Positions 7,428-13,119 of a stretch of DNA of 24,855 nucleotides are shown in pieces. The stretch spans positions 1 to 24,855 of the forward strand of contig CBIFWW010000039.1 of the NCBI GenBank assembly GCA_966186435.1. The letters run 5' to 3'. The position numbers and the translations under genes are program-made. The notes under the pieces were generated by a model. That model was given only the letters and a program-made list of their open reading frames with translations. It was not told where the DNA came from and did not search any database. The first letter of the stretch is position 1, and every line of letters begins with the position of its first letter. Source of the stretch: CBIFWW01 sp966186435 (lineage in GTDB: Bacteria > Pseudomonadota > Gammaproteobacteria > Enterobacterales > Enterobacteriaceae).

Positions 7428-8392
7428 GACCTGAACCCCTCTGGCACCTGAGAGTAATCTGTCGATTGATAGCTGGATTTGAACAGCTGATCTTCGGCAG
7501 CAATTCGTCCAGCAGCCGGAGATAAGCGAATAGCCAGATCATCCCATTTTTCACGCAGTTTCGACGGGCTGAGAATGTTTCGACACCAGAACGGATCCCG
7601 ACTCACCTTGTCGAACATTGCGCAAATCTGGCTGTGGCTACGACCGTCTTGCATACGCATCAAGCGAACATCGTTAGCCCATGCAGTCCAGTTTGGTGCC
7701 TTAGGCAAGGCCACTTCACCATCGGTTTCGGCAGCACTTTCGTATAATTTGCGAATGCGTTTGTGAATCCACTCTGCACAGGTCAGGTCTTCCTGAGTGC
7801 CCCAGTAACGCTTTCTGGCACTGAGCACTGCGGCGTCTGGATGAGCATTGGCAAAAGATCCATCAGAGTTAGAATCTGAGTCCGGCAGCGAAGCGCTCGG
7901 ACAAGAGGGTTTTATTACTGATGGTTCTTGTTTTGAATTTACTGACGGATCCCCGCCAGATTTTGCCGGGTGAGAATCCTGTAAATTGCTGGATTTTGAC
8001 GGCTCAAATTTTGACGGCTCAAATTTTGATGGCTCAGATTTTGACGCGTCGAATTTTGACCCGTCAGATTTTGAACGTTCAGAATCTGACATGTGAGCAA
8101 AGGCAGCTTTTTGAAGCTTGTTCACGTTCAGCTGATACACGTTTGATGCGTTACGGTTTCCCTGACGACGGGCCTTGCGAGTTAACCACCCTTCAGCCTC
8201 AAGTTTTGCTATCGCCGTTCTAACTGTGCTTACCCCAGCGCCAAGCTGACGGGCAATAGTTTCAATGGAAGGCCAGCACACTCCCTCATCGCTACTGAAG
8301 TCTGCTAGACGCGCCATGATTGCTACACTGGATAGCTTCATGCCAGTAGAGGCACACGCGTCCCAAACGTAACCTGTTAGTTTAGTGCTCAC
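7424..8392 (-). CDS. Helix-turn-helix phage replication initiator (O-like)
   Basis: 322 residues. Residues about 10-80 form a winged helix-turn-helix (WPSIETIARQLGAGVSTVRTAIAKLEAEGWLTRKARR) of the HTH_36 type found in phage replication proteins. A linker follows with a repeated five-residue Ser-Lys-Phe-Glu-Pro-like unit (about 99-133), encoded by the iteron array at 7992-8096. The C-terminal domain contains a Trp-rich segment (WTAWANDVRLMRMQDGRSH). An initiator that binds iterons in its own gene is the lambda O arrangement. No helicase loader (P-like) was recognised downstream; methylase and rusA follow. GTG start overlaps the Rha stop. Confidence 0.8.
   Translation of the reverse strand: MSTKLTGYVWDACASTGMKLSSVAIMARLADFSSDEGVCWPSIETIARQLGAGVSTVRTAIAKLEAEGWLTRKARRQGNRNASNVYQLNVNKLQKAAFAHMSDSERSKSDGSKFDASKSEPSKFEPSKFEPSKSSNLQDSHPAKSGGDPSVNSKQEPSVIKPSCPSASLPDSDSNSDGSFANAHPDAAVLSARKRYWGTQEDLTCAEWIHKRIRKLYESAAETDGEVALPKAPNWTAWANDVRLMRMQDGRSHSQICAMFDKVSRDPFWCRNILSPSKLREKWDDLAIRLSPAAGRIAAEDQLFKSSYQSTDYSQVPEGFRS
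7992..8096 (+). repeat. Iteron array, probable phage origin of replication
   Basis: Six contiguous 15-bp units start at 7992, 8007, 8022, 8037, 8052 and 8067. Their consensus is (G/A)ATTTTGACGG(C)TCA, and a degenerate seventh starts at 8082. Each unit contains a 10-bp dyad of the form TGA-NCGN-TCA; the sixth is a perfect palindrome, TGAACGTTCA. They lie inside the putative initiator gene, as lambda's O-binding iterons do. Third-position changes between units conserve the DNA dyad while the protein varies (S/D/E/P), suggesting selection on DNA. Confidence 0.72.
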
Positions 8393-9228
8393 TTGCGAAC
8401 CTCCTTGCGCTTCACGTTCAAGCTACGATCAACAAGTCCAGCAACGAAAACACCATCGTTGATGTAGTCATACAGGCTGTTAGCGATCGGGGATTGGGAG
8501 GCCATCAACATTGGGTAAAGCTGGGCAATCCAGACACGGTGAATTTCGGACATATAGAGATAAACAACGTGGGCATTGTGCGCAGTACAGGAAATATCAA
8601 CCGGCGCGATCAGTGCCTTTTCAATCTGATTAAAAGCGGTGATGTATGACTCTTTAAACTGAGCGGCTCGCTTACCTGTGAAGCCCATGGCAAGGAATGC
8701 GAAGCCATCGCGGGTGATTTGATAGGCCGGACGGCGTTCACCTTTAGCATCGGTATATATAACCTCCGCAAAATTGCGGGCGTTAAATTCAGGGGAACAT
8801 TCTAGGGAGCGGATTTTTTTTAATACGTCGTCATGACGCTTAGTGAAATAGTCGGCAACAGCCAGAGACGAAGTAACGGCCTGACCGTTAAAGATCGTGA
8901 TTTCAGGTTGAGCAATAGCGGGGATCGTAGCCATGGTGGCATCCTCGAGTGATAAGTATTTAAACTCACCACCAGAAACGCCAATCTCAAGGGTGGTGAG
9001 ACGTGCAGGGTTGGCGTAACCGGTCACTCGAGAACCCGGCGCTTCCGAAGAAGCCCCTACACGCCCCACCATAATGCGAATGTGGCCGTGCATAGCACAT
9101 AAAAAAACCGCACTAGCGCGGTCATGCGCTCGAATGATTTCCAGGACGCCAATCCCGGCAACGGATTTTGCCGCTGCAAAGTCAGTGTAGCGCCCGGACT
9201 TATTGGAATCAAACATTTCAACTGTCAT
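8389..9228 (-). CDS. Ash-like segment fused to Rha-family regulator
   Basis: 279 residues. Residues 1-92 resemble phage Ash-type proteins (FAAAKSVAGIGVLEIIRAHDRAS, GYANPARLTTLEIGVSGGEF). Residues about 105-205 are a Rha domain (PF09669-like), with AVADYFTKRHDDVLKKIRSL and YQITRDGFAFLAMGFTGKRA; a further 75 residues are unassigned. An internal ATG at 8934 (residue 99, MATIPAIAQ) has a good GAGGA ribosome site and would give a Rha-only protein. The Ash part of the gene contains an intrinsic terminator (9101-9122). The first ATG overlaps the upstream stop as ATGA. Two products from one frame are plausible but unproven. Confidence 0.75.
   Translation of the reverse strand: MTVEMFDSNKSGRYTDFAAAKSVAGIGVLEIIRAHDRASAVFLCAMHGHIRIMVGRVGASSEAPGSRVTGYANPARLTTLEIGVSGGEFKYLSLEDATMATIPAIAQPEITIFNGQAVTSSLAVADYFTKRHDDVLKKIRSLECSPEFNARNFAEVIYTDAKGERRPAYQITRDGFAFLAMGFTGKRAAQFKESYITAFNQIEKALIAPVDISCTAHNAHVVYLYMSEIHRVWIAQLYPMLMASQSPIANSLYDYINDGVFVAGLVDRSLNVKRKEVRK
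9101..9122 (-). terminator. Intragenic terminator inside the Ash-like coding part
   Basis: On the minus strand ACCGC pairs with GCGGT around a six-base loop and is followed at once by seven T. The hairpin and T-run encode residues DRASAVF of the Ash-Rha protein. It lies between the CII-like gene and the replication genes, comparable in position to lambda tR1. Translation through it would be expected to reduce termination. Confidence 0.65.
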
Positions 9229-9416
9229 CGCGCACTCTCTCCATGTACCAGCGCCTTAACCTTCCGGTTATAGACACCCACGATGGCTGTGACTCTGCTG
9301 TGGTTACATGAAACCCAGTTGCCCGCTATCTTTTGCACATACCGATACATTGGTGTTCCAGGAATTGGGATTGCCTTGAGTTGCGGTAAGCGGTTAAAAG
9401 CCGTTAAACTGTTCAT
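9225..9416 (-). CDS. Small phage protein of unknown function
   Basis: 63 residues, basic, with a predicted beta-rich C-terminal half (NHSRVTAIVGVYNRKVKALVHG). No family recognised. It sits between the YmfL-like and Ash-Rha genes, with a GGAGA ribosome site about 11 bases upstream of the ATG and a stop that overlaps the next start as ATGA. Tight coupling on both sides argues for a real gene. Confidence 0.55.
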   Translation of the reverse strand: MNSLTAFNRLPQLKAIPIPGTPMYRYVQKIAGNWVSCNHSRVTAIVGVYNRKVKALVHGESAR

Positions 9417-9421
9417 GCGAA

Positions 9422-9973
9422 TTATTTCTCCATAGCTGTAGAGTTAATCGCCAAGGCGCCCGGAGCTGCACACTCGCGGGCGTCACTCATTTCTGGCAAA
9501 CAATAAACTCGTGAAATCAGGTTCAGGAATGTCATAAGCGTTACCCGAAATTGGTAAGCAATTTCGTTGAGGCTATCCCACTCACCCTTATCAACCACGC
9601 CATCATCAATGTAATTGCGGTAGGCATTAACCAGATTGCCAAGCTGACCCACTAGCTCAGCCAGTTTCAAACCAATTTCTTCATTCTCAACTTCAGGTGA
9701 GGTTCCAGGTATATGAGTACCGTTATCAGTCTGAAGTGAGAAAGCATCCGCGATATAACTGACACCAGCGGCCTTTTGAAGCACCATTGCCCAGCCCATA
9801 GGGAAGATCTGATCCCCACCAGCACGAAGCCTGTTAAACAAAGCATCCTGAGTAACATCCAAAATTTCCGCTGCCTCGGCATACCCACCAGGCAGAGCGG
9901 CTATCGTCTTTCGTATCGCCGCCACCAGCCAGGATGGTTGACGCTCTACTTTCCACACGGGTTCATTACCCAC
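9422..9973 (-). CDS. YmfL-like phage regulator (CII position)
   Basis: 183 residues. The N-terminal 60 match the YmfL family of the e14 element: RQPSWLVAAIRKTIAALPGGYAEAAEILDVTQDALFNRLRAGGDQIFPMGWAMVLQKAAG, which includes a helix-turn-helix (about 30-52). The rest is helical. It is the first intact gene after cro, the place of lambda cII, so a role in the lysogeny decision or early transcription is inferred. Start is GTG with a strong AAGGGG ribosome site; no ATG alternative is near. Family members vary in the C-terminal half, and nothing looks truncated. Confidence 0.75.
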   Translation of the reverse strand: MGNEPVWKVERQPSWLVAAIRKTIAALPGGYAEAAEILDVTQDALFNRLRAGGDQIFPMGWAMVLQKAAGVSYIADAFSLQTDNGTHIPGTSPEVENEEIGLKLAELVGQLGNLVNAYRNYIDDGVVDKGEWDSLNEIAYQFRVTLMTFLNLISRVYCLPEMSDARECAAPGALAINSTAMEK

Positions 9974-10017
9974 TGCTATTCCCCTTCCTCTGTGGTATTA
10001 AATGTTTGCACTGACGA

Positions 10018-10218
10018 CTACTGTTTTGGGTAGATGTCAGGCCTTAAATCGGATTTCAAAATTTTGCCTGCGGTTATGTCTTCTAATTTTTTGGCTAGAG
10101 AGAAGCCTGCTTTTTTGTAGACGTTAAAAATCAAACGATGATATCACGTTTTAGAACCTACGTTGTTAGCTAAGGAACCTTGCTGCTCTTTGGTTAAAGA
10201 GTCCCAGTACTCTTTCAT
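10018..10218 (-). pseudogene. cro: Cro-like repressor interrupted by an in-frame TGA
   Basis: From the ATG at 10218 the frame runs 66 codons to TAG at 10018, with one internal stop, TGA, at 10146-10144 (codon 25). Before it: MKEYWDSLTKEQQGSLANNV then GSKT. After it in the same frame: YHRLIFNVYKKAGFSLAKKL, and later LRPDIYPKQ. The whole reads as a continuous Cro/YdaS-type helix-turn-helix protein, and the stop falls at the second helix. The ribosome site AGGAGG is ideal and overlaps an operator. Position, divergent from cI and ahead of the CII-like gene, is that of cro. Either the gene is dead or the TGA is a sequencing error; a single base change would restore it. Confidence 0.72.
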
Positions 10219-10223
10219 ATGAA

Positions 10224-10240
10224 TGTACCTCCTGAGTACA
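10224..10240. promoter_or_regulatory. Operator O1, overlapping the cro ribosome site
   Basis: TGTACC-TCCTG-AGTACA, an inverted repeat with 6-bp arms and a 5-bp spacer, with one mismatch from the site consensus TGTACC-N5-GGTACA. It overlaps the cro Shine-Dalgarno sequence and the edge of the -10 box of the cro promoter, so a bound repressor would block the early operon. Confidence 0.7.
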
Positions 10241-10267
10241 TTCTACATGAATTAAATGAACCCACAA
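10240..10267 (-). promoter_or_regulatory. Candidate early promoter PR for cro and the replication operon
   Basis: On the minus strand TTGTGG (10267-10262) and TAGAAT (10245-10240) are separated by 16 bases. The -10 is five of six to consensus and the -35 is weak. Operators lie on both sides (10224-10240 and 10274-10290). Confidence 0.45.
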
Positions 10268-10272
10268 GGTAC

Positions 10273-10301
10273 TTGTACCAATAAGGTACAGGCTATGTAA
10301 T
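10273..10301 (+). promoter_or_regulatory. Candidate PRM promoter for cI, giving a leaderless mRNA
   Basis: TTGTAC (10273-10278) and TGTAAT (10296-10301) are spaced by 17 bases. The start point predicted from the -10 falls at or beside the A of the cI ATG (10308). No ribosome site precedes that ATG. This is the lambda PRM situation, where cI mRNA is leaderless. The -35 overlaps operator O2. Confidence 0.5.
10274..10290. promoter_or_regulatory. Operator O2 between cro and cI
   Basis: TGTACC-AATAA-GGTACA, a perfect inverted repeat with 6-bp arms and a 5-bp spacer. It overlaps the putative PRM -35 and lies just upstream of the cro promoter -35, so it could serve for autoregulation of cI as well as repression of the early operon. 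Confidence 0.75.
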
Positions 10302-10307
10302 AGCATT

Positions 10308-10976
10308 ATGAAAACTATCCAAGAAATTCGGCGTATAAACGCGAGAAGACTGCGGGACGGTGTGGGTGGAAACTCGTTTTTTGCCAATATGATTGATCGT
10401 GAACCGACACAAACCAGCAGGTTTATGGGAGAAGGCGCATCAAAGAACATCGGCGATGTCATGGCGAGGCATATCGAGAAATGCTTTGACCTTCCAATGG
10501 GGTGGTTAGATCAGGAACATCAGACAACCAATATTGCAAAAAATCCCGATGTATCAGATACTAATCGCAACATTACAATGGTTCCGGTTATCTCTTGGGT
10601 GCAAGCAGGTGCATGGACCGAAGTTGGCTATGCTGAGGTTGATTTGAAAAATGCCGAGTCATACCCATGCCCCGTGCCATGCGGCTCTATGACATATATA
10701 CTGCGGGTTATTGGTGAATCGATGATCGATGAATATCGCCCTGGCGATATGATTTTTGTAGACCCAGAAATACCACCTACTCATGGCGATGATGTCATAG
10801 CCCTTATGCATGATACAGGCGAAACGACCTTCAAAAGATTGATTGAAGATGGTGGGCAACGTTTCCTTAAAGCCTTAAATGTGAGCTGGCCTGAGCCATA
10901 CATAAAAATTAATGGTAATTGCTCCATTATTGGCACCGTTATCTTCTCCGGTAAGCCTAGAGGTTATCGTCATTAA
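10308..10976 (+). CDS. cI: CI-type phage repressor, S24 self-cleaving peptidase
   Basis: 222 residues. The N-terminal 65 form a DNA-binding helical domain (IQEIRRINARRLRDG... FANMIDREPTQTSRFMGEG). The C-terminal 120 are a LexA/CI peptidase domain. The self-cleavage site is Ala100-Gly101 in SWVQAGAW; the catalytic Ser138 is in VIGESMIDEYRPGD and Lys176 in TTFKRLIEDG. All three are present, so RecA-stimulated cleavage and SOS induction should work. Operators TGTACC-N5-GGTACA flank the start and recur before rdgC. No ribosome site precedes the ATG, in line with a leaderless message. A clear terminator follows. Confidence 0.92.
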   Translation: MKTIQEIRRINARRLRDGVGGNSFFANMIDREPTQTSRFMGEGASKNIGDVMARHIEKCFDLPMGWLDQEHQTTNIAKNPDVSDTNRNITMVPVISWVQAGAWTEVGYAEVDLKNAESYPCPVPCGSMTYILRVIGESMIDEYRPGDMIFVDPEIPPTHGDDVIALMHDTGETTFKRLIEDGGQRFLKALNVSWPEPYIKINGNCSIIGTVIFSGKPRGYRH

Positions 10977-10994
10977 CCTCTGCAACATCAAATG

Positions 10995-11017
10995 AACCTG
11001 CTTCGGCAGGTTTTTTT
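10995..11017 (+). terminator. cI terminator
   Basis: AACCTGC (10995-11001) and GCAGGTT (11006-11012) enclose a TTCG tetraloop, and the T-run continues to 11017. It ends the cI message about 20 bases after its stop codon and separates it from the rdgC promoter. Confidence 0.9.
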
Positions 11018-11021
11018 ATAC

Positions 11022-11049
11022 TTGACAATGTACCTTGAGGGTACATAAT
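11022..11049 (+). promoter_or_regulatory. PL-like promoter for the rdgC-int transcription unit
   Basis: TTGACA (11022-11027, perfect) and CATAAT (11044-11049) are separated by 16 bases. The spacer and -10 are covered by the repressor operator at 11029-11045, so this second early promoter should be silent in the lysogen. Confidence 0.75.
11029..11045. promoter_or_regulatory. Operator O3 in the rdgC promoter, with extra half-sites
   Basis: TGTACC-TTGAG-GGTACA is a perfect copy of the operator found at the cro-cI region. It overlaps an adjoining dyad, GGTACAT-A-ATGTACC (11040-11054), and a further GGTACA half-site lies at 11069-11074. The cluster points to cooperative binding of the same repressor. 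Confidence 0.75.
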
Positions 11050-11135
11050 GTACCTATCGAACCAACTTGGTACACAGTAATCAGGTTTTGGAGAAATAAC
11101 CGTACCGCCAGTGCAGTGGCGATCAGGAGATAATG

Positions 11136-12053
11136 ATGAATCAACCATTTTTTAAAAACGCTCAGGTATACAGGCTTTCATGGGACTTAACAACGACTGC
11201 TTTTGATGAACTGGAGCAGAAGCTTGAAGCTTTCCGTTTTACCCCATGTGGTAGCCAGGACATGGCCAGAATGGGATGGACTTCGGTAATACCTAACAGT
11301 GAGGCTCTATGCCACTCAAGCGGCGGACATCTTCTTATCAGCGCCCTTAAGGAAGAGAAAATCATTCCTGGGACGGTAGTCAAAAGAGAACTTGATACCA
11401 AGCTTAAAAAGTTGGAAGCAGATAAGGGCCGCAAACTGAAGAAGACGGAAAAGGACGCGCTGAAGGATGAAGTGCTGCATAGCCTGCTTCCTCGTGCCTT
11501 TAGCCGCTTTAACCAGACCATGGTGTGGATCGATACCGCCAACGGGCTGATCATAGTTGATAGTGCCGGAGCTAAAAAAGCAGAGGACGCCTTGGCGCTG
11601 TTGCGTAAGAGCCTTGGTTCACTTCCTGTTGTGCCTATGACCATTGAAACTCCAATTGAGTTGACCATTACCGAATGGGTGCGCTCTGGCGCAGTTCCTG
11701 CTGGGTTCAAAATGATGGAAGAAGCAGAACTTAAAGCGGTGCTCGATGGGGGCGGTGTAATCCGCGCCAAACAACAAGATTTGGTGAGTGATGAAATAGC
11801 TATTCATATTGAAGCTGGCAAAGTAGCAACCAAACTTGCCCTTGAATGGCAAGAACGAATTAGTTTTGTATTAAGTGACTCATTCGCTATTAACCGAATT
11901 AAATTTAGTGAAGAACTTACCATGCAAAACGATGATATCGATCACGAAGACATAGCTAGTAGATTTGATGCTGATTTTGCATTAATGACTGGTGATACGT
12001 CACTGCTAATATCCCAGCTAATTGAAGCACTTGGCGGCGAAGTAAAACACTAA
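11136..12053 (+). CDS. rdgC: Phage-encoded RdgC, recombination-associated protein
   Basis: About 305 residues, full length for RdgC. Family features are the N-terminal FFKNAQVYRLSWDL, the block with MARMGWTSVIP and HLLISALKEEKIIPGTVVKREL, the Lys-rich KLEADKGRKLKKTEKDALKDEV, and LLPRAFSRFNQTMVWID. RdgC forms a ring dimer on double-stranded DNA and restrains RecA loading and strand exchange. AGGAG fits the ATG at 11136 better (6 bases) than the ATG at 11133 (3 bases). First gene after the repressor-controlled promoter, so it would be made on induction together with int/xis. A small hairpin (11106-11121) precedes its ribosome site. Confidence 0.93.
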   Translation: MNQPFFKNAQVYRLSWDLTTTAFDELEQKLEAFRFTPCGSQDMARMGWTSVIPNSEALCHSSGGHLLISALKEEKIIPGTVVKRELDTKLKKLEADKGRKLKKTEKDALKDEVLHSLLPRAFSRFNQTMVWIDTANGLIIVDSAGAKKAEDALALLRKSLGSLPVVPMTIETPIELTITEWVRSGAVPAGFKMMEEAELKAVLDGGGVIRAKQQDLVSDEIAIHIEAGKVATKLALEWQERISFVLSDSFAINRIKFSEELTMQNDDIDHEDIASRFDADFALMTGDTSLLISQLIEALGGEVKH

Positions 12054-12132
12054 TAATCATGCAGTAATCATCCCCATCAATGGGTTGGGTTGCTGCACCC
12101 TAAATACTTGATAACAAACCCAGAGAGTATAC

Positions 12133-12387
12133 ATGAACCATCTGGAATTTATTGAGAAGAACGTAAAGGCGGAATTAATTAAGAGCGGCTTTTCACTCTT
12201 TGTGGCTCAGGGGGGGGCATGGCAAGCCGTTGACCATTATAAGCGACTTTCTCAAGCGAGTAAGAAAGGCAGGATGTTTGATGACGTATTAAGGCATGCA
12301 AAATTATGGGCTGAAAAACAAACCAGTAAATCAGAGCTTAGTAAAAGTAAGCGCACAAAACGAGAATTTCAAACTGGTCTTTTTTAA
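12133..12387 (+). CDS. Small basic phage protein, unknown function
   Basis: 84 residues, helical N-terminal part (NHLEFIEKNVKAELIKSGF), then a very basic Ser/Lys-rich tail ending in QTGLF at the extreme C-terminus. The last five residues resemble the sliding-clamp binding pentapeptide (Q-x-x-L-F). No domain recognised. A GAGAG ribosome site precedes the ATG. It lies between rdgC and the HD-domain gene. Confidence 0.6.
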   Translation: MNHLEFIEKNVKAELIKSGFSLFVAQGGAWQAVDHYKRLSQASKKGRMFDDVLRHAKLWAEKQTSKSELSKSKRTKREFQTGLF

Positions 12388-12424
12388 ACATCAGTTGCAG
12401 CTGACAGCTATGGAGAAATAATTT

Positions 12425-12964
12425 ATGAGTTTTATCCAAACTTTATCTGGTAAGAAATTTGATTATCAGGCCGCCACCGTAGCAGCTATTGATATTAAAG
12501 ATATTGCCGTTTCTTTGTCTAATATATGCCGCTTCTGTGGTCATCTGCCCGAGTTCTATTCAGTAGCTCAGCACTCAGTACTTTGTAGCCAAATAGTGCC
12601 GCCTGAATTCGCCCTGGAAGCTCTGCTGAATGATGGCACCGAAGCATATTGCCAGGACATTCCTGCCCCGCTTAAAGCTCTGTTACCGGATTACCAGCGC
12701 GTAGAGGCTCATGTTGATGGTCTGATTCGCTTCAAGTTTGGTTTGCCAGCTATTCAGTCCTCAATAGTGAAATATGCGGATTTAGTCATGTTGGCTACCG
12801 AACGCCGCGACCTTGAAATTGACGATGGAACTCACTGGCCCATGCTCGATGGCATTCCCAGCAGTGACCTTCTTCAAATTATTCCGTTACGTCCTGGGCA
12901 AGCTTACGGGCTGTTCATGAATCGCTACCACGAACTAATGGAGGCACAACAATGCGCCGCCTGA
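12425..12964 (+). CDS. HD-domain phosphohydrolase-like protein with altered HD motif
   Basis: 179 residues resembling phage YfbR/HD-type nucleotidases: opening FIQTLSGKKFDYQ, CRFCGHLPEFYSVAQHSVLCS with the first metal His (residue 50), the EAYCQDIPAPLK block and KYADLVMLATERRDL with the last Asp. The central HD pair, usually in the setting LLHDA, reads LLNDG here (Asn69-Asp70), so one metal ligand appears lost. The rest of the fold looks complete. Family enzymes dephosphorylate nucleotides; activity of this copy is doubtful. Ribosome site GGAGA. It overlaps the following 55-residue gene by 13 bases. Confidence 0.8.
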   Translation: MSFIQTLSGKKFDYQAATVAAIDIKDIAVSLSNICRFCGHLPEFYSVAQHSVLCSQIVPPEFALEALLNDGTEAYCQDIPAPLKALLPDYQRVEAHVDGLIRFKFGLPAIQSSIVKYADLVMLATERRDLEIDDGTHWPMLDGIPSSDLLQIIPLRPGQAYGLFMNRYHELMEAQQCAA

Positions 12965-13119
12965 AAGTTAAAGAGCTGGTAGCAGAAGCCTACACCCACG
13001 CGTCTGAAATGCCACCAGCTACAGCGGGATTAATCCAAGAGTTGGCCACTAGGTTAGATGTGACCTTTGTAGTTCTTATGGAAGTATTAGAACGCAATAA
13101 ATCAGGGGGTGTGCAATGA
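12952..13119 (+). CDS. Small phage protein, 55 residues
   Basis: Begins MRRLKVKELVAEAYTHASEM, then PPATAGLIQELATRLDVTFV, ending VLERNKSGGVQ. Predicted all-helical, with a possible helix-turn-helix-like second half. It starts inside the end of the HD gene, behind a GGAGG site (12940-12944), and its stop overlaps the next start as ATGA, so it is held in a translationally coupled chain. Function unknown. Confidence 0.6.
   Translation: MRRLKVKELVAEAYTHASEMPPATAGLIQELATRLDVTFVVLMEVLERNKSGGVQ

Noticed and set aside
7992..8096. CRISPR array
   Set aside because: Repeats are directly contiguous 15-bp units without spacers and lie in a coding gene.
7921..8223. Plus-strand frame with a repeated Ile-Leu-Thr-Ala-Gln peptide
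   Set aside because: It is the antisense reading of the 15-bp iterons inside the replication initiator gene; no ribosome site and no known family.
10018..10143. Restart of cro at a downstream TTG giving a functional short protein
   Set aside because: A restart at TTG-ATT-TTT would lose the first helices and lacks a ribosome site; pseudogene is the simpler reading.
10166..10462. 98-codon minus-strand frame across the cro-cI control region
   Set aside because: It overlaps the operators and the start of cI in antisense, and the cro frame in the same stretch has clear homology.
11162..11770. 202-codon minus-strand frame
   Set aside because: Antisense to rdgC, Ser/Leu-rich with no domain features; the RdgC frame explains the sequence fully.
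12061..12110. Terminator after rdgC
   Set aside because: Several short complementary stretches can fold, but loops are too tight or stems too short and no T-run follows.
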